Positions 27,090-34,104 of a DNA stretch of 64,000 nucleotides are shown piece by piece. Location of the stretch: NCBI RefSeq assembly GCF_026626705.1, contig NZ_JAPNKC010000001.1, forward strand, positions 1,426,001 through 1,490,000, in the 5' to 3' direction. Under the pieces are notes generated by a model. That model was given only the letters and a program-made list of their open reading frames with translations, made no database searches and was not told where the DNA came from. Both the position numbers and the translations under genes were made by a program. Origin of the DNA: Pyxidicoccus sp. MSG2 (GTDB taxonomy: Bacteria; Myxococcota; Myxococcia; Myxococcales; Myxococcaceae). How positions within the stretch are numbered: the first letter of the stretch is position 1; the number at the start of each line of letters is the position of its first letter.

Positions 27090-27584
27090 CTACACCGGCG
27101 CGGCCCACGACGCCCGGGGAATCTCCGAGACGGGCGTCTCGCAGCGGTACAGCCGCACTCGCGCCACGCCCTTGTCCAGCATGTCCAGCTTCTGCGCCGC
27201 CGCCTTGGACAGGTCGATGATGCGGCCCTCCACGAAGGGCCCGCGGTCATTCACCCGCACGTCCACCTGCTTGCCGTTCTCCATGTTCACCACGCGCACG
27301 CAGGAGCCGAAGCGCTCCTTGCGGTGAGCGGCGGTGAGGGCGTTCTGGTTGAAGCGCTCGCCGCTGGCGGTGGGCCGGCCGTGCAGGCCCGGGCCGTAGA
27401 AGGACGCCAGCCCCTCGCCCAGGTACGTGCGCGGCATCTGCTCGCGCTTCGTCACGCGCGACGAGCCGGAGGACTTCGGATCCTGCCGCGTGGCCGTCTC
27501 GGGTGGCTGGGGCTTCGCGGCGCGCGGGGCGCACGCCGCGAGGAGGCTCAACCCGAGAACGAAGGCAACGGCGGGAGCTCGCAT
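27090..27584 (-). CDS. rlpA: RlpA-like septal ring lipoprotein / lytic transglycosylase
   Basis: 164 residues. A signal peptide with lipobox LLAAC (Cys about 18) and a Pro/Ser linker precede a double-psi beta-barrel domain (about 58-150). The domain has GLASFYGPGLHGRPTASGE, the acidic VNDRGPFV and RIIDLSKAAA, which match RlpA. The family cleaves peptidoglycan strands lacking stem peptides at the septum. The C-terminal SPOR domain of Pseudomonas RlpA is absent, so septal targeting must differ. It lies 7 bp after rseP. Confidence 0.87.
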   Translation of the reverse strand: MRAPAVAFVLGLSLLAACAPRAAKPQPPETATRQDPKSSGSSRVTKREQMPRTYLGEGLASFYGPGLHGRPTASGERFNQNALTAAHRKERFGSCVRVVNMENGKQVDVRVNDRGPFVEGRIIDLSKAAAQKLDMLDKGVARVRLYRCETPVSEIPRASWAAPV

Positions 27585-27591
27585 GGCACCT

Positions 27592-29220
27592 CTAGCGCAT
27601 GATGTCGTTCTTGACGGCCAGCAGCATCAGCATGATGAGCAGCGCCAGGCCGACCACGTTGGCAACCTCGCGCACGCGCACCGGAATGGGACGGCGGCGC
27701 ACGCCCTCCCACGCGGCGGACAGCAGGTGGAAGCCGTCCAGCACGGGGATGGGCAGCAGGTTCATCACCCCCAGGTTGATGGAGATGAGGGCCATCAGGT
27801 TGAGGAAGCTGTCCAGGCCCTGCTCGGCCGTCTTGGACGCCATCTGGTACATCATGATGGGCCCACCCACCGTGTTCAGGGGCACCGTGCCCACGAACAG
27901 GCCGCCGATGACCTTCACCATCTGCCCGACGATTTTCGGGACGATGAGCGCCGCCTCGCGGAGCGCCTCGCCCGGGCCGATGTAGACAGTCACCTCATCC
28001 GCCGGGGGCACGTCCGAGGCGGTCAGCAGCCAGCCGCGCACGCCGAGCGCCAGCGGCGCGGAGCCCATCCCGTCCTCGGTGGGCAGCGGCGCCTGTGCCA
28101 GCTTCTCCGTGCGCTCGCCATCCGCGCCGCGCCACACGAGCGTGAAGGGCTGGTCCTTCAACTTGTTGAGCCTCAGCGCGAGCTTCTGGAAGGATTCGAT
28201 CTTCTCGCCGTCGAGCGAGACGACGCGGTCTCCCGGGCGGATGCCGGCCTTGTCCGCCGCGCTGCCCGGGGCGACGATGGCCAGGTACAGGTCCGCCGTC
28301 TCGGCGCCGCCCAGCGCCGCCATCCCCGCGCCCGCCTGCTTCGGCACGGTGATGTCCACCACGCGGGGAATGCGCCCCGTCACCGCCCCCGCCTCCACCG
28401 CGTCCAGCCGGCGCACGGCGAGCTGCATCGGCGTCCCCTCCGGGAACTTCTCCAGGGTCTGCCCGAGCTGCCCCTCGTCCTCCACCTTGACGCCGTTGAC
28501 GGACAGGACGCGGTCGAAGGTCCTCAGGCCGGCCTGCTCGGCGACGGTGCCCCGGGGCACGCCCAGCAGGGCCGGCCGGGACGCGGCGCCGATGCCAATC
28601 GAGCCCTTCTCCACCGTCTCGATGGGGTTCGACTCCACGAGCTTCTGCGGCGTCACCTCCACCGTGACGCGCTGCCCGCCGCGGTCGACCACCACCGGCA
28701 TGGGGCGCTCGAAGCGGCCGATGAAGGCCTCCGAGATGTCGTTGAAGGTGCGCACCGGCACACCATCCACGGACACCAGCCTGTCGCCCGGGCGGATGCC
28801 GGCGGCGGCGGCGGGCAGGCCCGGGCTGACGGTGCGCACCAGGGTGGACGTGGCCTGGTGCGGGCCGACGTAGACGAAGAAGTAGATGAGGATGGGGAAG
28901 ATGAGGTTGAACGCCGGCCCCGCCAGGACGATGAGGCCGCGCTTCCAGGGCGGCTGCGCCAGGAAGCCCCGGCTGGCCTCTTCCGGGGTGAGCTCCTCGT
29001 GGGGCAGGTCGCCCGCCATCTTCACGTAGCCGCCCAGGGGCAGCAGGGCAATCTGGTACTCCGTCTCACCCTTGGTGAAGCCAATCAGCTTCGGTCCGAA
29101 GCCGATGGAGAACTTCAGGACCTTCACCCCACAGGCCTTGGCCACGAGGAAGTGGCCGAGCTCGTGCACCGTCACGAGCACGCCCAACAACAGGATGAAC
29201 AACCCGGCGTTCTGGAGCAT
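27592..29220 (-). CDS. rseP: RIP metalloprotease RseP with three PDZ domains
   Basis: 542 residues from ATG 29220 (MLQNAGLF); the frame is open to 29256 but upstream residues are polar. The zinc motif HELGH is in the first membrane helix, FGFGP-like SIGFGPKL follows, and the third ligand is in PIPVLDGFHLL near residue 495. Three PDZ domains can be traced by their GIRPGDR or LRTFDR cores at about 120-190, 205-280 and 310-385. E. coli RseP has two and is about 90 residues shorter. Site-2 cleavage of anti-sigma factors or signal-peptide remnants is the family role. It lies between cdsA and rlpA, its usual company. Confidence 0.92.
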   Translation of the reverse strand: MLQNAGLFILLLGVLVTVHELGHFLVAKACGVKVLKFSIGFGPKLIGFTKGETEYQIALLPLGGYVKMAGDLPHEELTPEEASRGFLAQPPWKRGLIVLAGPAFNLIFPILIYFFVYVGPHQATSTLVRTVSPGLPAAAAGIRPGDRLVSVDGVPVRTFNDISEAFIGRFERPMPVVVDRGGQRVTVEVTPQKLVESNPIETVEKGSIGIGAASRPALLGVPRGTVAEQAGLRTFDRVLSVNGVKVEDEGQLGQTLEKFPEGTPMQLAVRRLDAVEAGAVTGRIPRVVDITVPKQAGAGMAALGGAETADLYLAIVAPGSAADKAGIRPGDRVVSLDGEKIESFQKLALRLNKLKDQPFTLVWRGADGERTEKLAQAPLPTEDGMGSAPLALGVRGWLLTASDVPPADEVTVYIGPGEALREAALIVPKIVGQMVKVIGGLFVGTVPLNTVGGPIMMYQMASKTAEQGLDSFLNLMALISINLGVMNLLPIPVLDGFHLLSAAWEGVRRRPIPVRVREVANVVGLALLIMLMLLAVKNDIMR

Positions 29221-29304
29221 GGGCGCAACAGTAATCTTGGGCGCCCGGGCGGACAACGCACATCGGGGCCCGCCAGGCAGGCGGGCAGGCGAAATCGCGC
29301 GCGG

Positions 29305-30135
29305 CTACGGGAGGAGGCCGCGGACGAATTGCACGTAGACGAACACCAGCGGGGCGTTGAACAACAGCGCGTCGATGCGGTCCAGGACGCCGCCGTGCCC
29401 GGGGATGAGGAAGCCCGAGTCCTTCACGCCGTAGGCCCGCTTGAGCATGGACTCGCACAGGTCGCCGATGGGCCCGAGGATTCCGCCCACCACGCCCAGG
29501 AGCACGCAATCCCACACGGTGAAGACGGGGAAGAAGAAGCCCCGGGCGATGAACATGCCGCCCACCGAGCCCACCATTCCGCCGAAGAAGCCCTCCCACG
29601 TCTTGTTCGGGCTCACCTCGGGGTAGAGCTTGTGCTTCCCCAGGAAGCGGCCGAAGAAGTAGGCGGCGGTGTCGTTGGCCCAGGTGATGACCAGCGCACA
29701 GATGACCCACGCCAGGCCGTCCCCGGGCAAAAGCCGCAGGGCGGACAGGGCGGTGAGGCCCACCGCGCCGTACAGGAAGCCGTTGACGAGGTGCGCGGTG
29801 CGCGTGGGGGCCTCGGCGAGGGGGCCCTTGAAGAGGTGGTAGATCCACGCGAAGAACGCGAAGACGATGGTCAGCCAGAAGGCCGTCTCACCGGTGCGGG
29901 CGGCGTCCTTCAGCGGCAGGAAGGGCAGCACGCCGGCGAAGAGCATCCCCACCCAGGCGGCCACCGTCAGCCGCTTCTGGACGATGAGGTAGTACTCGCC
30001 CACGCAGGCGGCGGCGGCCAGGCCGAGCAGCCCGGCGCTCCAGATGCCTCCGAGGAACAGGAGCAGCAGCACCAGCGGCAGGAGCGTCACTGCCGAGACG
30101 GCGCGGATGACGAGGTTTCGGTTCTTGTCGTTCAC
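29305..30135 (-). CDS. cdsA: Phosphatidate cytidylyltransferase
   Basis: 276 residues, about seven or eight membrane helices. CdsA converts phosphatidic acid and CTP to CDP-diacylglycerol, the branch point of phospholipid synthesis. The family signature near the C-terminus is intact (SMLKRAYGVKDSG then IPGHGGVLDRIDALL at about 225-255), as is the earlier SPNKTWEGFFGG loop. The ATG overlaps the uppS stop by 4 bp, so the two are translationally coupled, the standard arrangement for uppS-cdsA. Confidence 0.95.
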   Translation of the reverse strand: MNDKNRNLVIRAVSAVTLLPLVLLLLFLGGIWSAGLLGLAAAACVGEYYLIVQKRLTVAAWVGMLFAGVLPFLPLKDAARTGETAFWLTIVFAFFAWIYHLFKGPLAEAPTRTAHLVNGFLYGAVGLTALSALRLLPGDGLAWVICALVITWANDTAAYFFGRFLGKHKLYPEVSPNKTWEGFFGGMVGSVGGMFIARGFFFPVFTVWDCVLLGVVGGILGPIGDLCESMLKRAYGVKDSGFLIPGHGGVLDRIDALLFNAPLVFVYVQFVRGLLP

Positions 30136-30920
30136 GCCTTGGCCCGCTGGGGAGGATCCTCCCGCTTCACCTGGGCGGAAGTGAGTCCGAAGCGCCGCTC
30201 GCGCTGCTGGTACTGAGACACGCAGCGGAGGAACTCATCGGTGCGGAAGTCCGGCCACAGGGCGTCCGTGAAGCACAGCTCCGCGTACGCCACCTGCCAG
30301 AGCAGGAAGTTGGACACGCGCAGCTCGCCGCTGGTGCGCACCACCAGGTCCAGCGGGGGCAGCCCGTTCGTCCAGAGGAACTGCTCGAAGTCCTTCTCCT
30401 CGACGCGGCCGGCCGCCAGCTCACCCCTGGCGATGGCCTCCGCCATGCGCGTGGCCGCGTGGAGGATTTCCTCCCGCCCGCCATAGGACAGCGCCAGGGA
30501 CAGCACCATGCCGGTGTTGTGCGCGGAGTCGGCGATCAGCCGGTCCAGCGGATCACGCACGTAGCGGGGCAGCCGGTCCATGTCGCCAATGGCGTTGAGG
30601 CGGATGCCGTTGTCGAGGATTTCGGGGCGCTCGCGCTCGAGGTAGTCGCGCAGCAGCTCCATGAGGCCGGCGACCTCCTCGGCGGGCCGGGCCCAGTTCT
30701 GCGAGGAGAAGGCGTACAGCGTGAGGGCCTGGATGCCCAGGCGGCGCGCGGTGCGGGTGACTTCGCGCACACTGGAGCTGCCCTCGCGATGGCCCTCCAG
30801 CCGGGGCAGGCCCCGGGACTCCGCCCAGCGGCCGTTGCCATCCATGATGATGCCCACGTGGCGAGGCACGGGACGGGCCTTCACCTGAAGCTCGAGGGCG
30901 GAAACCAAGGGGCGTTCCAT
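30132..30920 (-). CDS. uppS: Undecaprenyl diphosphate synthase (isoprenyl transferase)
   Basis: 262 residues from ATG 30920; an in-frame start at 30932 is possible. UppS condenses isopentenyl units onto farnesyl diphosphate to make the C55 carrier for peptidoglycan and polysaccharide. Visible motifs are IIMDGNGRWA (catalytic Asp, near 27), GHREG, the FSSQNW segment, SYGGREEI, and DLVVRTSGELRVSNFLLWQ near the end. This is the first gene of the envelope cluster. A TAGGGT element lies 10 nt before the ATG. Confidence 0.95.
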   Translation of the reverse strand: MERPLVSALELQVKARPVPRHVGIIMDGNGRWAESRGLPRLEGHREGSSSVREVTRTARRLGIQALTLYAFSSQNWARPAEEVAGLMELLRDYLERERPEILDNGIRLNAIGDMDRLPRYVRDPLDRLIADSAHNTGMVLSLALSYGGREEILHAATRMAEAIARGELAAGRVEEKDFEQFLWTNGLPPLDLVVRTSGELRVSNFLLWQVAYAELCFTDALWPDFRTDEFLRCVSQYQQRERRFGLTSAQVKREDPPQRAKA

Positions 30921-30930
30921 TGAGCCGCGC

Positions 30931-30936
30931 ACCCTA
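30931..30936 (-). promoter_or_regulatory. Candidate -10 element (TAGGGT) upstream of uppS
   Basis: On the minus strand TAGGGT ends 10 nt before the uppS ATG and there is no Shine-Dalgarno between. A GTGGAC word lies 18 bp further upstream as a weak -35. Confidence 0.35.
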
Positions 30937-31088
30937 TCGACGCCGCCGCGCTGCGTCCACGGGCGCGTAGCCCAACCGTCACCCGGGGGCCCCGACCGGT
31001 CGCTCGGCCGGGTTGGACGGCCGAGACGGATTTTGGATGTGGGGCGGAGTAGGCACGTCCTATGATGCTCGCCTGCCTGCTCGCGCGC

Positions 31089-32045
31089 TCAGTAGACGGG
31101 CCAGTTGGGTCTGACGGTCTCGATGGAGCCGTCGAGCCAGGACGCGTAGGCGGCCTCGTCCGCGATTTTGTACGGGGTGCGGTAGGTGCGCTCGAAGTGC
31201 TCGGCCCAGTGCGGCTGGGTGCCGTCGACATCGGTGAAGCCGTACTCGCGCGCGAGGTCCCAGGAGGCGAAGACGCGACCGGCCTTGGAGCGCACCCTGG
31301 GGTCGGCGGCGAGCGCGGCGACAGCGCGGCCCACGAAGAAGGGAGACTCCGAGCAGATGAAGTCCGGCTCCACCTTCGCGCCGTCGCGCCAGTTGGCCTC
31401 GGTGACGCCGAAGGTCTCGAGCATCTCCTCCGAGCGCAGGAAGCCCGGCGTCAGGGCGAGCGCCGTGACTTTCGTGCGGCGGAGGTCTCGCGACATGCCG
31501 AAGGCCAGGCGGATGACGGACATCTTCACCAGGTCGTACCAGAGGCTGCCGCGGTAGCTGAAGCTGTTGCCGTCCGTGACTTCGACGATGAGGCCGCGGT
31601 CCTGCTCCACCATGAGCGGGACGGCGTAGCGGCTCGTGAGGAGGTGCGTGAAGACGGCGCGCTCGAACATGAGCTGCCCCTTCGCGGGGGACTGCTTCCA
31701 GAACGGCGGGCCGAACTCGACGAGCTGCTCCCCGCCCCAGATGTCGTTGACGAGGACGTCGAGCCGGCCGTGCTCGCGGCGGATGCGCTCGCAGAGGGCG
31801 ATGACTTCTTCTTCCACGGAGTGGTCCACGCGGACGGCGATGCCCCTGCCTCCGCGTGCGTCGACCAGCTCGGCGGTTTCCTCGATGGTCTCCGGGCGCT
31901 TGGGGCCGGAGGCAGGCTGGCCCCGGACGCTGCGGCCGGTGCAGTACACGGTGGCCCCGGCCTCTCCGAGCATGGCGGCGATGCCGCGCCCTGCCCCACG
32001 CGTGGCACCTGCGACGAGGGCGATGCGTCCTTCGAGTGGCTTCAT
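31089..32045 (-). CDS. Short-chain dehydrogenase/reductase
   Basis: 318 residues from ATG 32045, preceded by AAGGAG at 9 nt spacing. The cofactor loop is VAGATRGAGRG (TG-x3-G-x-G type), NDIWGG replaces the usual NNAG, and the catalytic YDLVK (Tyr-x3-Lys) is at about 178-182. Length and the C-terminal extension (about 60 residues beyond a typical 250-residue SDR) are unusual. The gene diverges from a WYL regulator across a shared palindromic operator, so it is very likely that regulator's target. Substrate unknown; the long C-terminal part (DVDGTQPHWAEHFERTY) resembles SDRs annotated only as oxidoreductases. Confidence 0.87.
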   Translation of the reverse strand: MKPLEGRIALVAGATRGAGRGIAAMLGEAGATVYCTGRSVRGQPASGPKRPETIEETAELVDARGGRGIAVRVDHSVEEEVIALCERIRREHGRLDVLVNDIWGGEQLVEFGPPFWKQSPAKGQLMFERAVFTHLLTSRYAVPLMVEQDRGLIVEVTDGNSFSYRGSLWYDLVKMSVIRLAFGMSRDLRRTKVTALALTPGFLRSEEMLETFGVTEANWRDGAKVEPDFICSESPFFVGRAVAALAADPRVRSKAGRVFASWDLAREYGFTDVDGTQPHWAEHFERTYRTPYKIADEAAYASWLDGSIETVRPNWPVY

Positions 32046-32113
32046 GGCTGGGCTCTCCTTGAGGACCGGGATGGTGGAGGCATTCGCGGGGTTCGCCGGT
32101 CGTTCTGACGGGC

Positions 32114-32119
32114 ACCCTA
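32114..32119 (-). promoter_or_regulatory. Candidate -10 of the dehydrogenase promoter
   Basis: TAGGGT on the minus strand (32119-32114), about 20 bp from the centre of the operator. Its expected -35 position falls inside the operator. The leader to ATG 32045 would be about 60 nt. Confidence 0.4.
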
Positions 32120-32123
32120 ATGA

Positions 32124-32154
32124 GGGAATCCTGACAGCTGCTGTCATGATTCCC
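32124..32154. promoter_or_regulatory. Palindromic operator between the dehydrogenase and WYL regulator genes
   Basis: A 31-bp inverted repeat with 14-bp arms and a 3-bp spacer: GGGAATC-C-TGACAG, then CTG, then CTGTCA-T-GATTCCC. Only one position per arm fails to pair. It is centred about 20 bp from TAnnnT elements on both sides, so a bound dimer or tetramer would cover both -35 regions. Confidence 0.7.
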
Positions 32155-32158
32155 CGCG

Positions 32159-32164
32159 TACAGT
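32159..32164 (+). promoter_or_regulatory. Candidate -10 of the WYL regulator gene
   Basis: TACAGT, 9 nt before ATG 32174, immediately downstream of the operator. No Shine-Dalgarno is seen, so the mRNA may be leaderless and the gene autoregulated. Confidence 0.4.
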
Positions 32165-32173
32165 CCGTGGAGA

Positions 32174-33178
32174 ATGAGAGCCGACCGACTCGTCAGGTTG
32201 ACGTTGTTGCTGCAGACGCGCCCGAAGATGACGGCGGGCGAGCTGGCGCGTGAGCTCGAGGTGTCCGAGCGGACGATTCACCGCGATGTGGAGGCTCTCT
32301 CCAGCGCGGGCGTGCCGGTGTATGCGCTGCGCGGGGCGGAGGGTGGGGTTGCACTGCTCGAAGGATGGCGCACGCAGCTCACCGGGCTGACTCGGGCGGA
32401 ATTGCATGCACTGGCGACGGTGGGGGCTCCGGGAGCGCTGGAGGATTTGGGGTTGTCGGCGCCGTTGCGCACGGGGCTGGTGAAGCTCGCGGCGGCGCTG
32501 CCGGCAATTCAACAGCCCGCGCTGGAGTACGCACGGCAGCGGCTCCATGTGGACGCGTCCTCGTGGTTCGCCGAGCGCGAGCCTGTTCCGTATCTGGCCG
32601 TGCTGCGGGATGCGGTGTGGCAGGACTGCCGTGTGTCGCTGGTGTACCGGGACTTCGATGGGAAGCAGAGCCAGCGGGAGGTGGACCCGTACGCGCTCGT
32701 CATCAAGGCGGACCGCTGGTACCTCGTTGCGGGGAAGGAGGGTGAGCCGCGCGTGTACCGGGGCTCACGGGTGGAGGGGGCGAGGATGCTGGCGGAGACC
32801 TTCGTCCGGCCCGCGCGCTTTGACTTGCCCTCGTTCTGGAGGGAGTGGTGCAAGCGCTTCGGCGAGAAGCGGGCGAGTTTTGAAGTCACGCTGCGGCTCA
32901 CGGTGGAGGCGGCGGAGAGGCTGCGGCAGATACGGCCTCGGACGGAGCATGCGCGCTTCGATGCGGCGCCGAGGTCTCGGGATGGGATGAAGAACGTCAC
33001 CGTGGACTTCGAGCGGGAGAGCATCGCTGTCGGCCAACTCTGTGAGGTGGGCGGCGGCTTCGAGGTGCTTGCGCCAGAGGAGCTGCGGAGCCGGCTGCTT
33101 GGACTGGCAAACGGGATTCTGGCGGCCCATGGCCGTGCGGCTCCGCGACGAGGTACCTCGCGGAAGATGAAGCGTTGA
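32174..33178 (+). CDS. YafY-type HTH/WYL-domain transcriptional regulator
   Basis: 334 residues. The N-terminal winged HTH (about 1-60) reads MTAGELARELEVSERTIHRD for the recognition helices. The WYL domain (about 145-225) contains the DFDGKQSQR strand, DPYALVIKADRWYLVA with the name-giving Trp-Tyr-Leu, and a basic YRGSRVEGARML segment that binds ligands such as nucleotides in relatives. A C-terminal WCX-like extension (240-320) is present. The palindrome just upstream and the divergent dehydrogenase make a classic local regulator-target pair. Confidence 0.9.
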   Translation: MRADRLVRLTLLLQTRPKMTAGELARELEVSERTIHRDVEALSSAGVPVYALRGAEGGVALLEGWRTQLTGLTRAELHALATVGAPGALEDLGLSAPLRTGLVKLAAALPAIQQPALEYARQRLHVDASSWFAEREPVPYLAVLRDAVWQDCRVSLVYRDFDGKQSQREVDPYALVIKADRWYLVAGKEGEPRVYRGSRVEGARMLAETFVRPARFDLPSFWREWCKRFGEKRASFEVTLRLTVEAAERLRQIRPRTEHARFDAAPRSRDGMKNVTVDFERESIAVGQLCEVGGGFEVLAPEELRSRLLGLANGILAAHGRAAPRRGTSRKMKR

Positions 33179-33220
33179 CTGTCATTCAGTCGGAAACCGG
33201 AGGCCTTGGGACGGGCGTGG

Positions 33221-33226
33221 TACGGT
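33221..33226 (+). promoter_or_regulatory. Candidate -10 element (TACGGT), 8 nt before an ATG
   Basis: TACGGT ends 8 nt before ATG 33235 with no Shine-Dalgarno between. This is the same arrangement as at several other genes of the window. Confidence 0.3.
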
Positions 33227-33234
33227 TGGCTTCC

Positions 33235-34104
33235 ATGGAAAGCCTTTCATTCTGGGGGACGTCTGTCCGTGGTCTGTTCTTGAGCTTGGTCCTGGTGGTG
33301 CCAGGGCTGGCGCTCGCACAGCAACCGGCACCTGTCGCGACGAAGCAGGCGGATGGGCTCCAAGCGCGATTGCTATTGAAGGAGGCGGCGCGCCTCTACG
33401 AGGAACTGGAGTACGAACAGGCTCTCGACGCGCTGACTCAAGCCAAGGCCCTGGCGAAGACCGACGACGAGCGGACCCGGGTGGCGCTGTATGAGGGCAT
33501 CGTGCTGGCGGACCTCGGCCAGCGGCCCCGGTCGCTCGCAGCGTTCCGTGAAGCGCTGTCCCTGAAGCTGGAGGCCCAGCTTCCGGTGAAGGTGTCTCCC
33601 AAGGTGGCGCGGGATTTCGAGGCCGTGCGTGCAGAAGTACGGACCGAACGCGCGGTGCTGGCGCGTGCGAAGCCAATCACTTCGCAGCCGCCTCCGGCGA
33701 CGACGGACCGTCCGACGCGGCCTGCCGATGATGTCTCCGGCCTCATGGCGACGCCGAGGCCCGAAGCTCCCGAGCCTGGGCCGGCCGGAGACCTGGGCGC
33801 GACGTCGCTAGAGGAGAAAACCTCTCGCCGCATCCGCCCACTCCCGGTGGCACTGCTCGGTGCGGGCGTACTGGCTGGCGGAGTGGGGAGCTACTTCGGC
33901 CTTCAGTCCAAGGGCAACATCCAGGACGCGCGCGACGCCAGCGCCGCTGACGGCCAGGTCGCGGCCGCGCATCTGGATGAAGCCAGAGGGCAGGCACTTG
34001 CGGCCAACATCCTCTTCGGCGTCGCCGTCACCGCTGCGGCGGGCGCCGTCATCACCTGGTTCACCGGCAATGAGACGGCGCACACCGATGAGGTGTCTCC
34101 GTGA
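33235..34104 (+). CDS. Exported TPR-like protein with C-terminal membrane segments
   Basis: 289 residues from ATG 33235; an in-frame GTG-type start at 33175 would put 20 polar residues before the signal. A signal peptide (cleavage near ALAQ, about 29) is followed by two or three TPR-like helices (about 40-125, LLLKEAARLYEELEYEQAL). A Pro-rich linker (150-210) leads to a hydrophobic hairpin at about 220-240 and 265-283. The protein is probably periplasmic and attached to a membrane by its C-terminus. It overlaps the next start (GTGA), so it is co-translated with the MopE-type lipoprotein and may assist it (inference). Confidence 0.65.
   Translation: MESLSFWGTSVRGLFLSLVLVVPGLALAQQPAPVATKQADGLQARLLLKEAARLYEELEYEQALDALTQAKALAKTDDERTRVALYEGIVLADLGQRPRSLAAFREALSLKLEAQLPVKVSPKVARDFEAVRAEVRTERAVLARAKPITSQPPPATTDRPTRPADDVSGLMATPRPEAPEPGPAGDLGATSLEEKTSRRIRPLPVALLGAGVLAGGVGSYFGLQSKGNIQDARDASAADGQVAAAHLDEARGQALAANILFGVAVTAAAGAVITWFTGNETAHTDEVSP

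Noticed and set aside
27427-30216. A 929-codon open frame on the plus strand
   Set aside because: It is antisense to rlpA, rseP and cdsA, which have clear family signatures; its translation is His/Gly/Arg-rich without domains.
33821-34020. A possible HEAT/lyase-like domain in the TPR-like protein's C-terminus
   Set aside because: The stretch is two hydrophobic helices with a small Gln/Asp loop, consistent with a membrane hairpin; no domain motif is present.
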